Source: Hemerocallis citrina (Eukaryota; Streptophyta; Magnoliopsida; Asparagales; Asphodelaceae). Taken from it: 64,000 nt of DNA. The stretch covers positions 310,001 through 374,000 of the forward strand of contig JACEHZ010000372.1 of assembly GCA_017893485.1 (NCBI GenBank), in the 5' to 3' direction. This document shows positions 1 to 11,520 of this stretch, piece after piece (the first letter of the stretch is position 1; each line of letters starts with the position of its first letter). Below the pieces are notes generated by a model. The model searched no databases. It saw only the letters and a list, made by a program, of their open reading frames with translations, and was not told the DNA's origin. The translations under genes and the position numbers were made by a program.

Positions 1-865
1 ACCCATATATATATGCATTTTTAAGACGAATACGAATGCAGATACATACATGTTTCGGTAAAAAAAAATCATATCCATATTTGCAAATTTCGGATGTGGA
101 TACAAATAGGATATGAGCATTTTGAATGCGGAAACAAATTCGGACGTCGTAACAATATTACATAAGATAGATGCATGGCACAGAATACGACACAAACTTA
201 TCGATTTGGTTAATTTAACATAAATTATTAATCAAAAAGAGAATATTTAGTCCAAAGACAGTACATATAAAAAGAAAGTAAGTTCAATTTAGGTATGAAA
301 AAAATAATGAAGGGAGAATGTATTTTATGGATATTACAAAGGTTGACAATTTAATGTTTGATTTGAATAAAAATAACATTCTCTTTTTTATTAAAAAGTC
401 AATGTTAAAAAAGAACAAAGGGTGAGCTTATACAAGGGATATTAAAAGGTTAATGATTTTATTTCTAAAAGAATATTATTTGAATTTCTACTTAAAAAGT
501 TAATTTTAATTGTATACAATAAAACCAACTAAGAATGAATCAGACCGACCTTTGAATGCTTGAAAAATAAAATGAGAACAACAGGATTCTAACTAAGTGC
601 GACATTGCGTCAGCCTAAGTAATCAACCATTAAGTTGCAGGTCAATTTGTGTAACGATATGAATAACAATATGTATTTATATATATTCAGATATCTGTAT
701 CCATTCTAAAAATTGTACCTGGATCCGAATATGAAAAAAAAGTTAATTTGGATATTCGTATCTGGATCCTTATCCGAGTGGCTCTAAATATTTATATCCG
801 AATCCACCTATTTTTGTATACAGATTCGGATAAGCTCGAATATGTTCGCTTCCGATGCAACCCTA
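1..865. mobile_element. Non-autonomous hAT-like remnant, unit 1 (right part)
   Basis: AT-rich sequence with no gene. It carries many short words of the type GGATAT, ATATCC and ATCCGAAT near its ends. The right end at 865 reads CAACCCTA, the complement of a TAGGGTTG terminus. In units 2 and 3 the left end is TAG(G/T)GGTGCTTTCGGATCGG. The ends look like hAT termini, but no matching 8-bp duplication is visible, so the assignment is tentative. Confidence 0.4.
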
Positions 866-1977
866 CTTAGGGGCTGTTTGGTACAATACAACTCAAAATG
901 AAGAAATCAGGGTTTTAAATGTTAAAGGCGACATCAAGGAGTTAAGACTCCATTATCGCCCAAGAGGTTCCCAAAAAGGCTTTTACCCGAGTGGGAAAAG
1001 GCACCAAAAGATGAATAGTTTGATATGTACTATTTTATTTGCAGCATGTAGTAATCTACTCAATTTTAACTAGAGGACAACCAAAATATGAAAACATTAA
1101 GGCAAACCAAGCACATGCAAGCATTAAGTATGAAGTACATGTCAGGCAAATATATTATTGAGTATGGGCTTTCACTATCCTACTAAGATGTTACAATTTA
1201 TTAACTTAAAAACTATCAAAGTTAACAAAGTAGAAAAGAATGTCATTTGCTAATAGCCACTCACATAACAAAGCATATACTCATTTTTTCTCTCTAAAGC
1301 CAATAAAACCTCAGGTGAACTCCACCAACTATGCATTTCGTAAACATAATTAACCAAGTCATAAGGAACACAACGGTAGATGCTGGAGACGTGGGAAAGG
1401 AACATGGAAAATGAATAAAATGAAATGGGAGAAGTAACCATATGTCCATATCTATTTGCGACTTTATATTCCTTATTTTCTTTGATATTCTCACCCCACA
1501 ATTACAAATATTTTGTTTTTACATACACCAACTAAAGGAAGTTAAACTTAAAAATAGGGCACTATTAATGCTAAGAGAATAAAATCAAAAAAGCTAAAAG
1601 AAGTGACGCCTTTTACGCGGCTTGCCTCTGAGCCCCATGGCGCTTGACCCTAGCTCAATTGAACTTCACAACTTGGGCGACTACACGAGCGAGGATCATG
1701 AATTTTGCATAGGCTAGGGGCCTGAGGCACCAAGGGCTCACCATTTAGAACAATGGAAGAAACTTAAGTCTAAGATTTCTTGTCCCCCAAAACCACCAAA
1801 ATTTGTAATGTTTAGATAAAATGAGACAAAAAAAGACATTTTATTGCTAGTTTTTCATTATTTGGATGGAAATCTCTATGAGAAAACTTCTTTATTTAGC
1901 ACATGAGTTGAACTTAAGAAAGTAAAACAAAATAAAAAATGCTGAAAGAAATCCTAATGGTGAAAGTGCTAAGAAGT
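866..1977. other. Non-coding unit sequence (within the long first intron of the DUF760 remnant)
   Basis: No gene is recognised. A TTA at 867-869 is followed by GGGGCTGTTTGGTAC, which resembles one end of a PIF/Harbinger-type element; no partner end is identified in unit 1. A 72-codon open frame at 855-1073 recurs in units 2 and 3 but is frame-disrupted in unit 3, so it is probably chance. At 1600-1750 is a GC-richer stretch (GCCTCTGAGCCCCATGGCGC) of repeat-like character, also present in unit 2. Confidence 0.6.
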
Positions 1978-1984
1978 TAGGGGT

Positions 1985-2175
1985 GGTGAACGGGTCGAGT
2001 GGGTCGGGCCGGGCCCAACCCGTAAGGGTTGGCATGTAGAATTATACGGGCCGGGCCGGGTTTCATTCTTAGCCGGGCCGGGCCGGGTTGTTTTTTCGTT
2101 TGGGTGGCCCGCCCAACCCGTGAACCCTTTAGGGTTCAACCCGGGTTGGGCCCGGTCGACCCGCGGGTTGGCACG
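1985..2175. repeat. GC-rich subterminal repeats of the hAT element, left side
   Basis: Dense repeats of CGGGTCG, GGCCGGGCC and CGACCCG words, unlike the AT-rich surroundings. Plant hAT transposases bind subterminal repeats, so these are likely binding sites. The matching right-side block is at 5195-5470. Confidence 0.75.
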
Positions 2176-2555
2176 TTTAAAAAATTTTTTTTTTGGTAGC
2201 TTAAATTAAAATAATAATTATAATTATAATACTAAGTAAGTAATAATACTAATAAACAATAAAAATCGTAATAATAATAATAAGATTGAAAGAGTGAAAT
2301 TGACAACAAATTTTGAAATATTATTCATATGAATTTAAGTTATACAATTTTAACAATTTATAACGAAATGAAGAATTCAATTCACAAATAAGTTTTATAC
2401 AATAACATATTTCTTATATACAATTTTAATTGAGTACAAGTTTTCTAATTTGACATATCAAGCAAAGCTATTGTTGTTGTTGTTGTTGTTGTTGTTCTTC
2501 GGGCGAGTTGCTCCCACTTGTGGAACTTGATAGTGCTTTCCCTTGCGTCCTATCT

Positions 2556-4490
2556 TCAGCCTTCAGCCTTCAGCCAGTCTTCTGTGCAAACGAGCATCTC
2601 TAACGCCTCGGGCTTCAACCGATTCCTGTAATCAGATAGAACCCTGCCACTTGTAGAAAATGCACTCTCAGAAGCAACTGTCGAGACAGGAGGAGTTAGT
2701 AAATCTTTAGCCATAATTGACAGAATACTAAAAGTGTGTTCATATTCTTTCCACCATTGTAAAATATCTAGTGAAAAAAGAGTAGGCTCAGTATCCTGTT
2801 GGTTATACCAATTTAATTCATTTGGTTGATTAGTCCTAGGTTTTTAAATTGAATTTGTTCAAGTAAACTAAATGTTCTATCACCAATTCTACTTTTACCC
2901 TTACCTTTAGAACTACCAGAAGAAGAACTAACTACAGAAGTTGTACTACTAGAAGCAAAACGTCTATCATAATAATCATACAAGTTATTTAACGTAGATT
3001 CAAACTGAACTAAAAAAGTAGCGCAATCAGTTGTTAATTCTACATTGTCCTCTAAATATCCAAAATATATTTCCTTCTAATTTGATACGGGGATCCATAA
3101 CAGTAGCAACACAAATCAACATAGGAGGAGGAAAATAATACTTCAAATTTTTTTGAAATGCAGGTACTACAATGTCACTAATATAGGGATCATTTAACAT
3201 TTCGTTAAATATTTGCATCATGCTAATTAATTCAATAAAAATGCTACTAGAAGTAGATTCATATGTATTTGAAAATTTTAAAGTTGCGGTTTTAAAAGGT
3301 TCTAAAAATTTCAACAAAGATTCGGCAAAAAACCAATCGGGGGGAGTTATTTCAAAATTGTGCATATTTTTTGCGATACAAAAATTATTTACAACTGCTT
3401 TATAATCGGTGACAACATTTAGTAAATCAAAAGTAGAATTCCATCGGTGTCTAACATCCTTTGGAAATTTTCTAAAATGAACATTTCTAACCCTACACCA
3501 AGCTTTCCATTCTTGTAAAATGCTTGGACTTAATGCAATGAAATGTACACAATTTCTAATTTTAACTATATATGGATCAGCTATTCTTAATGCATCTTGA
3601 ACACATAAATTTATAATATGACATGCACATCTAACATGAAAAATATTGTCAGATGGCGGGTTTAATACAGATTTTAAAGTAGTAATTTCTACATTGTTGT
3701 TAGATGCATTATCAAAACTAATAGCCATAATTTTATCGCGAATATGAAAAACATCACAAATTTCTATAATACGGTTTGCTATTTCAGCGCCACTATGGGG
3801 ATACGGCAACGCCGCAAGTGATATGATTCTTTTTTGAAGAATCCAATCATTGTCGATCCAATGACAGGTTATTCCCATCGTTGGAATATTGTTGACATCC
3901 GTCCAACAATCCAAAGTTAAACTAACCCTACAAGTTAAACTCTATAAAATTGCATTCAACGCATCCTTCATTTCAACATACATTTTAAAACAATCCGATT
4001 TGCAAGTATTTCTTGGAATTCTTTTAAAATGAGGGTTTAAGGCCGTTTGATTAAAATTTTCCAAGTTCCTACTCTCGGGATAGGAAAATGGCAACTCTTC
4101 CTTAATGACTAATCGGGCCATTTCCCGGCGAATAAGTTCGGGATCATAAGGGTGGCTATCTACTTAACCGGTCCTAGGGTTGATTTTTTGTTGGCCTTGT
4201 ATTTGATCAAGAAGTTCTTTATGATTATGTTGTATATGCCTACTAATTGTACCGGTGCCATCACCCCTCTTGAATTTGTATGTTTTACTACATGTTTTAC
4301 ACACTTTCAAACCTATATCCGGAGTATGTTCATCCGGGATATAATCATAAAACTTATGTCAATCGCTAGTTTCTCCTCTACTTTTCCTACTACTACGGGG
4401 TTGTGTGGTTTCGGGTTGTTGTTGTTCTTCTTCTTCTTCTAATTGAATGTCACCTATAACATCCATGTCGTGTGTACCCCATTGTTCCAT
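2556..4490 (-). pseudogene. hAT transposase (BED zinc finger, RICESLEEPER-type), decayed
   Basis: On the minus strand an ATG at 4490 opens a frame with an acidic N-terminus. A BED-type zinc finger follows (C-x2-C near 4296-4304, H-x4-H in RHIQHNH near 4230). Next is the hAT catalytic core at 3027-3944, with DCWTD, SFDNASNN, HVRCACHIINLCVQDAL and DVRHRWNST. The C-terminal dimerisation region at about 2556-2720 includes STVASESAFSTSGR and LVCTEDWLK, and stops at 2556-2558. The reading frame is broken by three in-frame stops (4359-4361, 4164-4166, 3942-3944) and a frameshift near 3060. It would have moved hAT elements by cut-and-paste. It is recognised by family motifs and is not functional as it stands. 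Confidence 0.9.
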
Positions 4491-5194
4491 AGTAGGATCA
4501 ATGTAATCTTGGGCGGGCTCACTAGTTGGGACAATTGGTGGCCTACGTGAAGAGGAGGAATCTTGTCCGCTACGACCGCTACCCGCGTGATCTAGACATA
4601 ATGTAGTAATGTGCTAAAGTAAAGTATGTAAAAAAAATATACAATGTAGGAGCGGTGAATTATACAAAAAAAATCTAAAAAACAAGAGGGTTGAGATAGA
4701 GAAGTTCAAAAAAACGAACAATAATTTTAACTACAATGCAAAAAAAAATTAACGAGAGAGATAGAGATATTTTGATACCGTTCACCGTGGAATACGCGTA
4801 TGTAAAAAAAACCGTTAAAATAAGAATAGAATAGAAAAGATGGAGGAGCGATTTGCCGATTCCGCAATTGAAGAGTTGAGAAGAGGTTGAAGTAGATTTG
4901 ACGAGGGTTGAAGAGAGTTGAAGACGTTGAATTTTGTTTCCGATACGACCGAAATTTGATCGTGTATATGCCTCCTTTACACTTGTTTGATGAATACTAC
5001 AATTGTTCAAAAATTCTTTACAGATGATGTATAATAGTAGAGAGAGTAAGAGAGTGAGGTGTGTTTTTTTATGAGATTTTTGGGGGATATTTATAGGCTA
5101 AATAAGTGGGGGAAAAAAAACCAGACGGCTCAAAGAGCCGTTTACAACGGCTCTGTCCCAGAGCCAGACAGAGCACAGCAGCAACGGTGTGATT

Positions 5195-5470
5195 TTCGAC
5201 CGTTCGACCCGCGGGTCAACGGTCGACCCGTCACGGGTCGAACGTTCGACCCGTACGGGTCGAACGGGTCGAAACCCACGGGTCGACCCGCGGATCAACG
5301 GGTCAAATTCACGGTTTGGGCCGGGTTTCGCGAATTCGATTCGCGAAAATTGAGACCCGGGTCGACCCGGTACTGTTCACCGGGTTCGACCCGACCCCGC
5401 GAAGCAATTTAACGGGCCGGGTTGGTGGGCCGGGTCGCGGGTGGGTCGCCGGTTGACCCGGCCCAGTTGC
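5195..5470. repeat. GC-rich subterminal repeats of the hAT element, right side
   Basis: Clustered palindromic CGGGTCGACCCG-like words, for example GGTCGACCCG and ACGGGTCGAACG. They mirror the left block in inverted arrangement. Spurious open frames cross this block in several frames because it lacks AT-rich stops. Confidence 0.75.
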
Positions 5471-5486
5471 CATCCCTATAAGAAGT

Positions 5487-6679
5487 GCACAAAGATTCAA
5501 AGAATACTTAAAATGAATCAATGGGAAAAGTTGAAACTCAATGGAAATGTTGCAAAGCCACAATACACAATACAAGAACACTAAAATAAGTGATAAGACG
5601 TGTTAAAAAGCAATGGAATAGGACCTAGAAATCCTATGTGTAAGTGTGCTGAAAAGCGATAGGAAATGTTGGAAGCAATAATAAGGGTATGCTAACAAGC
5701 GATAAACAGTGCCAAAAGGCAACAACAGGAAAAACGCTAACAAGTGATAGATTGTGTTGAAAAGCAACAAGAAGAAAATGCTAACAAGCGATAAGTACTG
5801 CTAAAAGGCAACAAGAAGAAAACGCTAACAAGCGATAGCAAGGATGCTAGGGGCTACACATGAAGATATAATCCTAGCAACCTGTGAGATCATAACAACA
5901 TAAGGATGCATGAAATGCTCGATAAAACGATGCAGTAGTGATAAAAAATCCATGAACATCACTGATAAGTATACTAAAAGGTAATAATGAGTAATAGTAG
6001 CAGGTAAAAGTAGCAAACTAATCATTATGTATTATTAAACTAAGGAAAATCCTAATAAAATTTGCATAAAAGCTCAATAAAACAATGTGACATCGATAAG
6101 AAAATTCATTGAAATCACTAAAACCAAAGGTCATATTGCAATAATAGTAAAAATACGGTGCATATAAGTAATATATTGTGCATGTGTGAAATGGGCTAAA
6201 AGAAAAATAAAGAATAAGTTAAAAATAGGAATTTTCAGAAACTTGGGTTATACAATAGGGTACACACATGGTCCCTAGGGGAATCAGGGCCACGAGTGTA
6301 CACTAAGTTTTGGTAAAAATGTCTGTAGGAGGTTAGTGTTAGTGGCAATGGCATGTTGGGGCAACGTTTGTCCTTGGATGAACAGGTGCACTCCAAAACA
6401 ACAATGTGAATCCAACTATGCAGGTTTTAGATGAAGCTAGTACAAAAACTCAAGGTGACCACATATGTTCCTTGCTCGATTTATCTTCCCTGAAATAATA
6501 TGAAAATTACACCGTTATAGACGTAAATGAATATTTCAAAAAAGTTTAAATATTTCTGGAAAAGTAAAATCTCCCTGGTATTTTATGGAGTGGCAGATAG
6601 TAAAAAATATGTTGCAAGATGACTATAGGAAGTTCCCGTGTTCTGGCACATCATTTTACCTCTATTCGGCTATGGGGCA
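5487..6679. other. Non-coding unit sequence
   Basis: No gene seen. It contains the 44-bp tandem repeat described separately. Part of it (about 5736-6336) is missing in unit 2, where a Harbinger element begins and ends at the matching points. Confidence 0.6.
5691..5840 (+). repeat. Short tandem repeat, 44-45 bp period, about 3.3 copies
   Basis: Units begin with GCTAACAAG(C/T)GATA at 5691, 5736, 5780 and 5824. Each contains AAAAGGCAACAA-like and GAAGAAAA-like words. More degenerate relatives extend upstream to about 5600. The units touch without unique spacers, so this is not CRISPR-like. In unit 2 the array is cut short at about 26893 by the Harbinger insertion. Confidence 0.85.
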
Positions 6680-7513
6680 AAAAGTTAGTGGTTACTTCTT
6701 GCTATAAATAGGAGAGTTGTTGTGAGTCTTCTTCCTGGAATAACGTTTACCATGACTTCGGACTTCCTATTCTCGTACCCTCATTAACATCCACAGGGTC
6801 ATGAGTAACTACTATCGAAATGACCACGGAAATCTTTTTGTGATAAGAGAATTAGGCATTATTCCTTCAATCTCGGTCATGATGACCTACATCTCAGGTG
6901 AGACTCTCCAAGCTTTGGCTCTCTTCGTGACTGGATTTTCTCTTCCTATTGTGCTTTGGTTTTGCCCATACCAAGAAGTTCGCCCTCCTCATGTCGAATT
7001 GCAGCCTTTCCATCTTTTGGTGGTATGTGCAAAATCCAAGTTGGCATCCTTGTTTTTGCTGTGGTTGATACGATCGCCACTGCATTTGGATGAAAATTTG
7101 AAGCAATGACTCGTTAATAAAGGGCCCGCAACAAGGCAGAATCTTCATCGTCGAGAGTTCAAAGTGTTTCTTCATCAACCCCGAGGGAAGCTCGGGCCAA
7201 GAACCTTGGAGGAGCCAGTGATCTTTGGAGTGCAATGAAGATGAAGAATGTGGTTGTCGAAGAAAATCCGGTGGAAGAAGTCACTGTTGAGACCAAGGTT
7301 TCAGAAATGCAAGGGTTGTCGAGGTAGAAAACAATATTACTCTTGAAGAGGTAGCTGCCCAGTCATGGAACCCATTCAATGATCCTTTTTGGAATGGAGC
7401 TTTTGTAAATATGTTTAATGTAAATGAGTGATTACGGGCATACTTATGGAGGAGGGAGATGATGTATTATGTAACCACCACTTCTGTAATCATGAATCAA
7501 ATTGACCATTTTA

Positions 7514-8218
7514 GGGTGTGTTTGGTTCGCAGATTGAACTGTTCACGGGAATGAAGTATTCCTAGGAATATGATGGAGTGAGTATTCTTAGGAATACTAT
7601 ATTACTGTGTTGGGTTTTGTACACTATTTTTGGGGGTACTCCAATCTCATATATTAAATTTGTGAAAATGCTCTACTAAGTGACAAAGCAAAGTGAGAGA
7701 AAGTGAGAAGGGCAAAAGTGAGCAGTTGTGGAGGTGACGACAGCGACGGTGGCGGCGTTGGCATTGGTGGTAGTGGCGGCAACCACAGCGTCGGTGGTGG
7801 TAGCGGAAGCTACCATGGTTGCAACAATGGTGATAGTTGTGGTACTGTTGATAATGGTGGTGGCGGTGGCTGCGGTAGTGGTGGTGGCGGTGGCTGCGGT
7901 AGTGGTGGTGGTGATGGTGATGGTCGTTGTGGTAGTGGCGGCGACGACGGTGGTTGTACTGGGCGGCGGCGGCGGTGGTAGTGGGCGGGCAACGATGGTG
8001 GTAGTGGTGGTGGCGGTGGGGGTGAAGGTCGACATAAATAATGTGGATGAAATAACCTTTTGTAGTTTTATTCCCATGGAAAATGATAAATCCCACATGT
8101 TTTATTCTCTAGAAATTGGAGTATTCCTTTCCAAAATATGCTTACACTTTGCCAAACAAGAGAATTGAGGGGGGAATGGAAGTATTCCCCTCTTCTAATC
8201 CACATACCAAACACCACC
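7514..8218. mobile_element. Tourist/Harbinger-like MITE carrying a GGT-rich core (unit 1)
   Basis: The element is 705 bp, flanked by TTA at 7511-7513 and 8219-8221. Its ends are GGGTGTGTTTGGTTCG and, on the other strand, GGTGGTGTTTGGTATG. These termini and the TTA duplication are typical of PIF/Harbinger (Tourist) MITEs. It interrupts only the left arm of the inverted repeat; the right arm gives the uninterrupted alignment near 8925-8950. The same insertion is in unit 2 (35773-36497), so it predates the duplication. Confidence 0.85.
7725..8035 (+). repeat. GGT/GGC trinucleotide-rich tract inside the MITE
   Basis: An imperfect (GGT/GGC)n tract of about 300 bp. Its periodicity opens long frames on both strands (Gly/Ser-rich, Val/Ala-rich, His/Arg-rich or Pro-rich), none a credible gene. 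Length and phase differ from the unit 2 tract, as expected of a microsatellite. Confidence 0.85.
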
Positions 8219-8739
8219 TTATGATAATCAAAGTGATTTAAACTAACTTGATTGGGTAATAGTAGGTTTGAAGGTGTGATGTTCATTCAGTGAGAAAAGC
8301 ACGTCACCTTTCTCTTACTCCTTTATCTTATTTAATTTGATGTGACCCAAAACAAATTCGTCATTATGCACCCTCCTCCATTTAGTACCTTGCCTCAATC
8401 TAGGGTTTGAAAACTTTGCTAGTTAGTACTAACCCCCAAGGTATATATGCTCGGGCTAGAGTTTTAGACTATCCATTACATCAAAAAAAAAAAGTACTAA
8501 CACCTAAGGATTGATATCCTTATCTAGTATCTTCTATGCTCTTCAATCATTGTGAATAGTGAAAAATCTTGTTGCTGTTCTGTTTCTAGCTTGTTTGCTA
8601 TTTCGCATCAACCCGAGCTCTTTTGCTTTGGGGATGATTGTTTTGTTGCTTTCCTTTAGATAAAACTAGGGTTTGTGCTTTTATAAATAGAGGGGCCTTA
8701 CCAGGGTATTAGAATATCTTACTTTCATTTCTCTTCCTT

Positions 8740-9770
8740 CAAACCCTAGATTGAGGCAAGGTACTAACTAGAGGAGGTTGCATAATGATAGGTTTGTTTT
8801 AGGTCACATCAAATTAAATAAGAGAAATGAGCAAGAGAAAGGAGACATATTTTTCTCACTAAATGAACGTCCCATCTTCTACCTACTATTACCCCAATCA
8901 AGTTAGTTTAAATCATTTTGATTATCATGAGAAAGTCAATTTGGTTCATGATTAAAGAAGTGGTGGTTACATAATACATCATTTTCGTGCTCCCTAAGCC
9001 TATCCTTAATCACTCATTTACATTAAACCTATTTTCAAAAGCTCCCTTCCAAACAGGATCATTGAATGAGTTCCATGACTGAGAAGCTACCTCCTCAAGA
9101 GTTAATCTTGTTTTATGCCTCGACAACCCTTGCATATCCGGAACCTTGGTCTCAAGGGTCGCTTCTTCCACTGGATTTTCTTCGACAACCACATCCTTCA
9201 TCTTCGTTGCACTCCAAAGATCATTGGCTCCTCCAAGGTTCTTTGCCCGAGCTTCCCTCGGGGTTCATGAAGAACCACTTTGGACTCTCGACAATGAGGA
9301 TTCCGCCTCGTTACTGGTCCTCTCTTCACGAGCCATTGCTTCAAATTTCCATCCAAATGCAGCGGCAATCGTATCATCAAAAGCAAGAACAGGGATGTCA
9401 TGTTGGATTTTGCACATCACATACCACCTAAAGATGGTAAGAAGGCCGGTGTTTCGACGAGAGGACGAACTTCTTGTAATGGGTAAAACTAAAGCACAAT
9501 ATGAAGAGAGAATTCAGTCACAAAGAGAGCCAAAACTTGGAGAGCCTCACTTGAGACGTAGGTCATCAGGCCTAGCGAGCAAAACGAACCCGAGATCGAA
9601 GGACTAATGCATAATCCTCTTCTTGCAAAAAGATTCTCGTGGTCATTTTGATAGTAGTTAATCATGACTCCATGGATGGTACGAGGGGATGGGATCCATG
9701 GTAAAAGTTATTCTAGGAAGAAGATTTACAATGATTCCCCAAATTATAGCAGGAAGTAACCACTAATTAG
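8740..9770 (-). repeat. Long imperfect inverted repeat, right arm (unit 1)
   Basis: Reverse-complement partner of 6680-8410, separated by a loop of about 330 bp that contains TTATAAATAG near 8680. Read on the minus strand it carries the same unidentified coding remnant. One piece runs from 9201 to a stop at 9010 and ends in residues SWNSFNDPVWKGAFENRF. I do not recognise the parent gene. Frame breaks in both arms argue against a protein product. Confidence 0.85.
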
Positions 9771-11341
9771 CTGCAAGAGAGTGTTTTTAATTGGCGAATT
9801 GGACAGGGAGTGAAAGGTATGTGTTTGGGTAGTTGGAAGAAAACAAACTTGTGACTACAAGAGAGTGAACCAAGGTCCTTAATAGTACTATAAATACAAG
9901 GGTATACTACCACAATATGATTCATGAATCTAGCTATGGTTAAGTTTTAATTGTCCATACTGTTAAAAAACGTTTACCTTTCGAAATGCAAATGATACAG
10001 AGATGCACCAAACCAGTTGTAAGCAGAGGAAAGATCAAACGACCGCAGTGAAAAAAGCCATGCCGCCACCACCACCACCCTTAACCAATGGCCCAAAGCA
10101 GGGCGCCTCAACTTAACGATATTTTCCTTAAGACTAATGAGAAGCTTGAGGACTCTACTTCTATTATTTTGTCATTGGGAATTTATAAGCTTGTATCTTT
10201 ATTTCATTTTTTTGGAAAATGCAAGTTGTACTATTTTTATTGTATTTGTTCGGTACAATAAAAAATAAACATAAAGAACCCATGAAGCCGCTGATAAGTG
10301 TGGCCAAATCGTCCCACCTGTTTGTTTCTTGGACCAGAGTAGTACAAAAAATATAGTATAACTATGAATTTGAATTCAAATCTCTCACCTGCAGTTGGTT
10401 TTATCTGGTCTGGTCAGCCTTGCGCCATTTTGGTTCATTGCCGAGGTCACCAACTCTAATGAAACCGTGTACAACCACTGATCTTCTGAAAATGCATCAT
10501 AAATCTCTGGGTAGCCTCCAGATTCCTTCAACCCATCTAACATGTTTGCTGGTTGGTCAACAACGTACTCAACAGAGCATTAATACGGTCAAAATGGGTC
10601 CGGTTCAGACCTGGACTACCCATGAAAAACTATTCTAAAGTTTTAACAAAATTTAAAAACTTTCCTTGACTTTTTTCTTAGCAAATAACCATCCTAAAAT
10701 TTTCTTGGGCAATTGAGAGTACCAATTTTAGGGGTGCTACAGGCCGGGTTGGATGGGTTTTACGTAAATTAAACCCTAAAATCGATTTTTTCCCCCTTAA
10801 CTACATAAGTACATAATGTTAAAAAATACCAATATAACAACATTATAGAATAAACTATCGTAATGGTAGAGAGTGCTCATTCGTTGTTTTTAAAAAAAAG
10901 TTAGTGCCAAAAATGAATCATTAATTATCTACTGTATAGCTTTTAGTGTTTTTGGATCACATTATAATTCGACAAATAAATGCACAATGTGACCTCTTAC
11001 AAAATTGTCTCTCTAGCATTCACATCCAGTAAAGCACCTAACCCAATAAATAATTTACACCCATTACATTATAACCCAACAAAATATTGTTAGCCCAACT
11101 GGCAATTGCTACATGTTCTTATGCTTGCTTCAATGTCTAATTATTTTGGCTAACAATATTTCAACGTTATGTACTCAATTTATACCTTTTTCTCAATTTT
11201 AATTTAGCCACAAAAAGGGCAATTTGCAATCTACTACTCTAATTAATGTGTATTTGCAATTCTGTCTCCCAAATTGTGGATTTTTGCATCATTAAATAAA
11301 AATTAAAGGTAACCATTGGCCTATTTTAGGAAAGCAAAATG
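9771..11341. other. Non-coding unit sequence
   Basis: No recognisable gene. A 72-codon frame at 10420-10638 has a disrupted match in unit 2 and no family features. The stretch is AT-rich and aligns with 38024-39612 with scattered substitutions and small indels. Confidence 0.6.
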
Positions 11342-11520
11342 CTAGACATACATGAGTTTTTATCCCCAACATACATTATAAATGCATTAGGGCCCACTTC
11401 TCATTAAAAGACAATGTTAAATCTCACTAAAAGACAGGGTTTTAACCTTGTGTTTTAGTGAGAAGTGGGCCCCAATGCATTTATAATGTATGTTTGGGGT
11501 AAAAACTCATGTATGTGTAG
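11342..11520. mobile_element. Hairpin MITE with long terminal inverted repeats (unit 1)
   Basis: The element is about 179 bp and almost entirely palindromic. CTAGACATACATGAGTTTTT on the left pairs with AAAAACTCATGTATGTGTAG on the right, and the arms continue through TGCATT and GGGCCCACTTCTCA. The superfamily is not certain; long arms suggest a Mutator-like or foldback MITE. It is shared with unit 2 (39613-39789). Confidence 0.75.

Larger units (their letters stand above)
1978..5478 (-). mobile_element. hAT DNA transposon with perfect 8-bp target duplication
   Basis: The element is 3501 bp. It is flanked by TAAGAAGT at 1970-1977 and 5479-5486, a perfect 8-bp duplication as expected for hAT. 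The ends are TAGGGGTGGTGAACGGG and, on the other strand, TAGGGATGGCAACTGGGCC, imperfect terminal inverted repeats. Unit 2 has the unoccupied site with a single TAAGAAGT near 26645. The insertion is therefore private to unit 1 and probably followed the duplication. The transposase gene inside is on the minus strand and broken, so the copy is non-autonomous now. Confidence 0.95.
6680..8410 (+). repeat. Long imperfect inverted repeat, left arm (unit 1)
   Basis: This arm matches the reverse complement of 8740-9770, including the segment around 7190-7260 against 9160-9240 and 8217-8410 against 8740-8940. The extra length is a 705-bp MITE at 7514-8218. On the plus strand the arm reads through pieces of an unidentified coding sequence (a frame at 6801-7109 and then other frames) with several frameshifts. 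A TATAAATAG lies at about 6703. The arms differ by many substitutions, so a transcript would fold imperfectly. Confidence 0.85.

Noticed and set aside
855..1073. 72-codon frame repeated in units 1 and 2
   Set aside because: Conservation is explained by segment duplication; it is disrupted in unit 3 and has no recognisable features.
5059..5581. Frames of 66-117 codons on both strands near 5.1-5.6 kb
   Set aside because: They cross the GC-rich subterminal repeats of the hAT element and reflect lack of stops, not coding.
5691..5840. Possible CRISPR-like array
   Set aside because: Units are contiguous imperfect repeats without distinct spacers, in a plant nuclear context.
7647..8168. Long open frames on both strands (His-rich, Thr-rich, Gly-rich, Val/Ala-rich)
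   Set aside because: They are by-products of the GGT/GGC trinucleotide tract in a MITE, with no start context or family motifs; the same occurs at 35913-36448.
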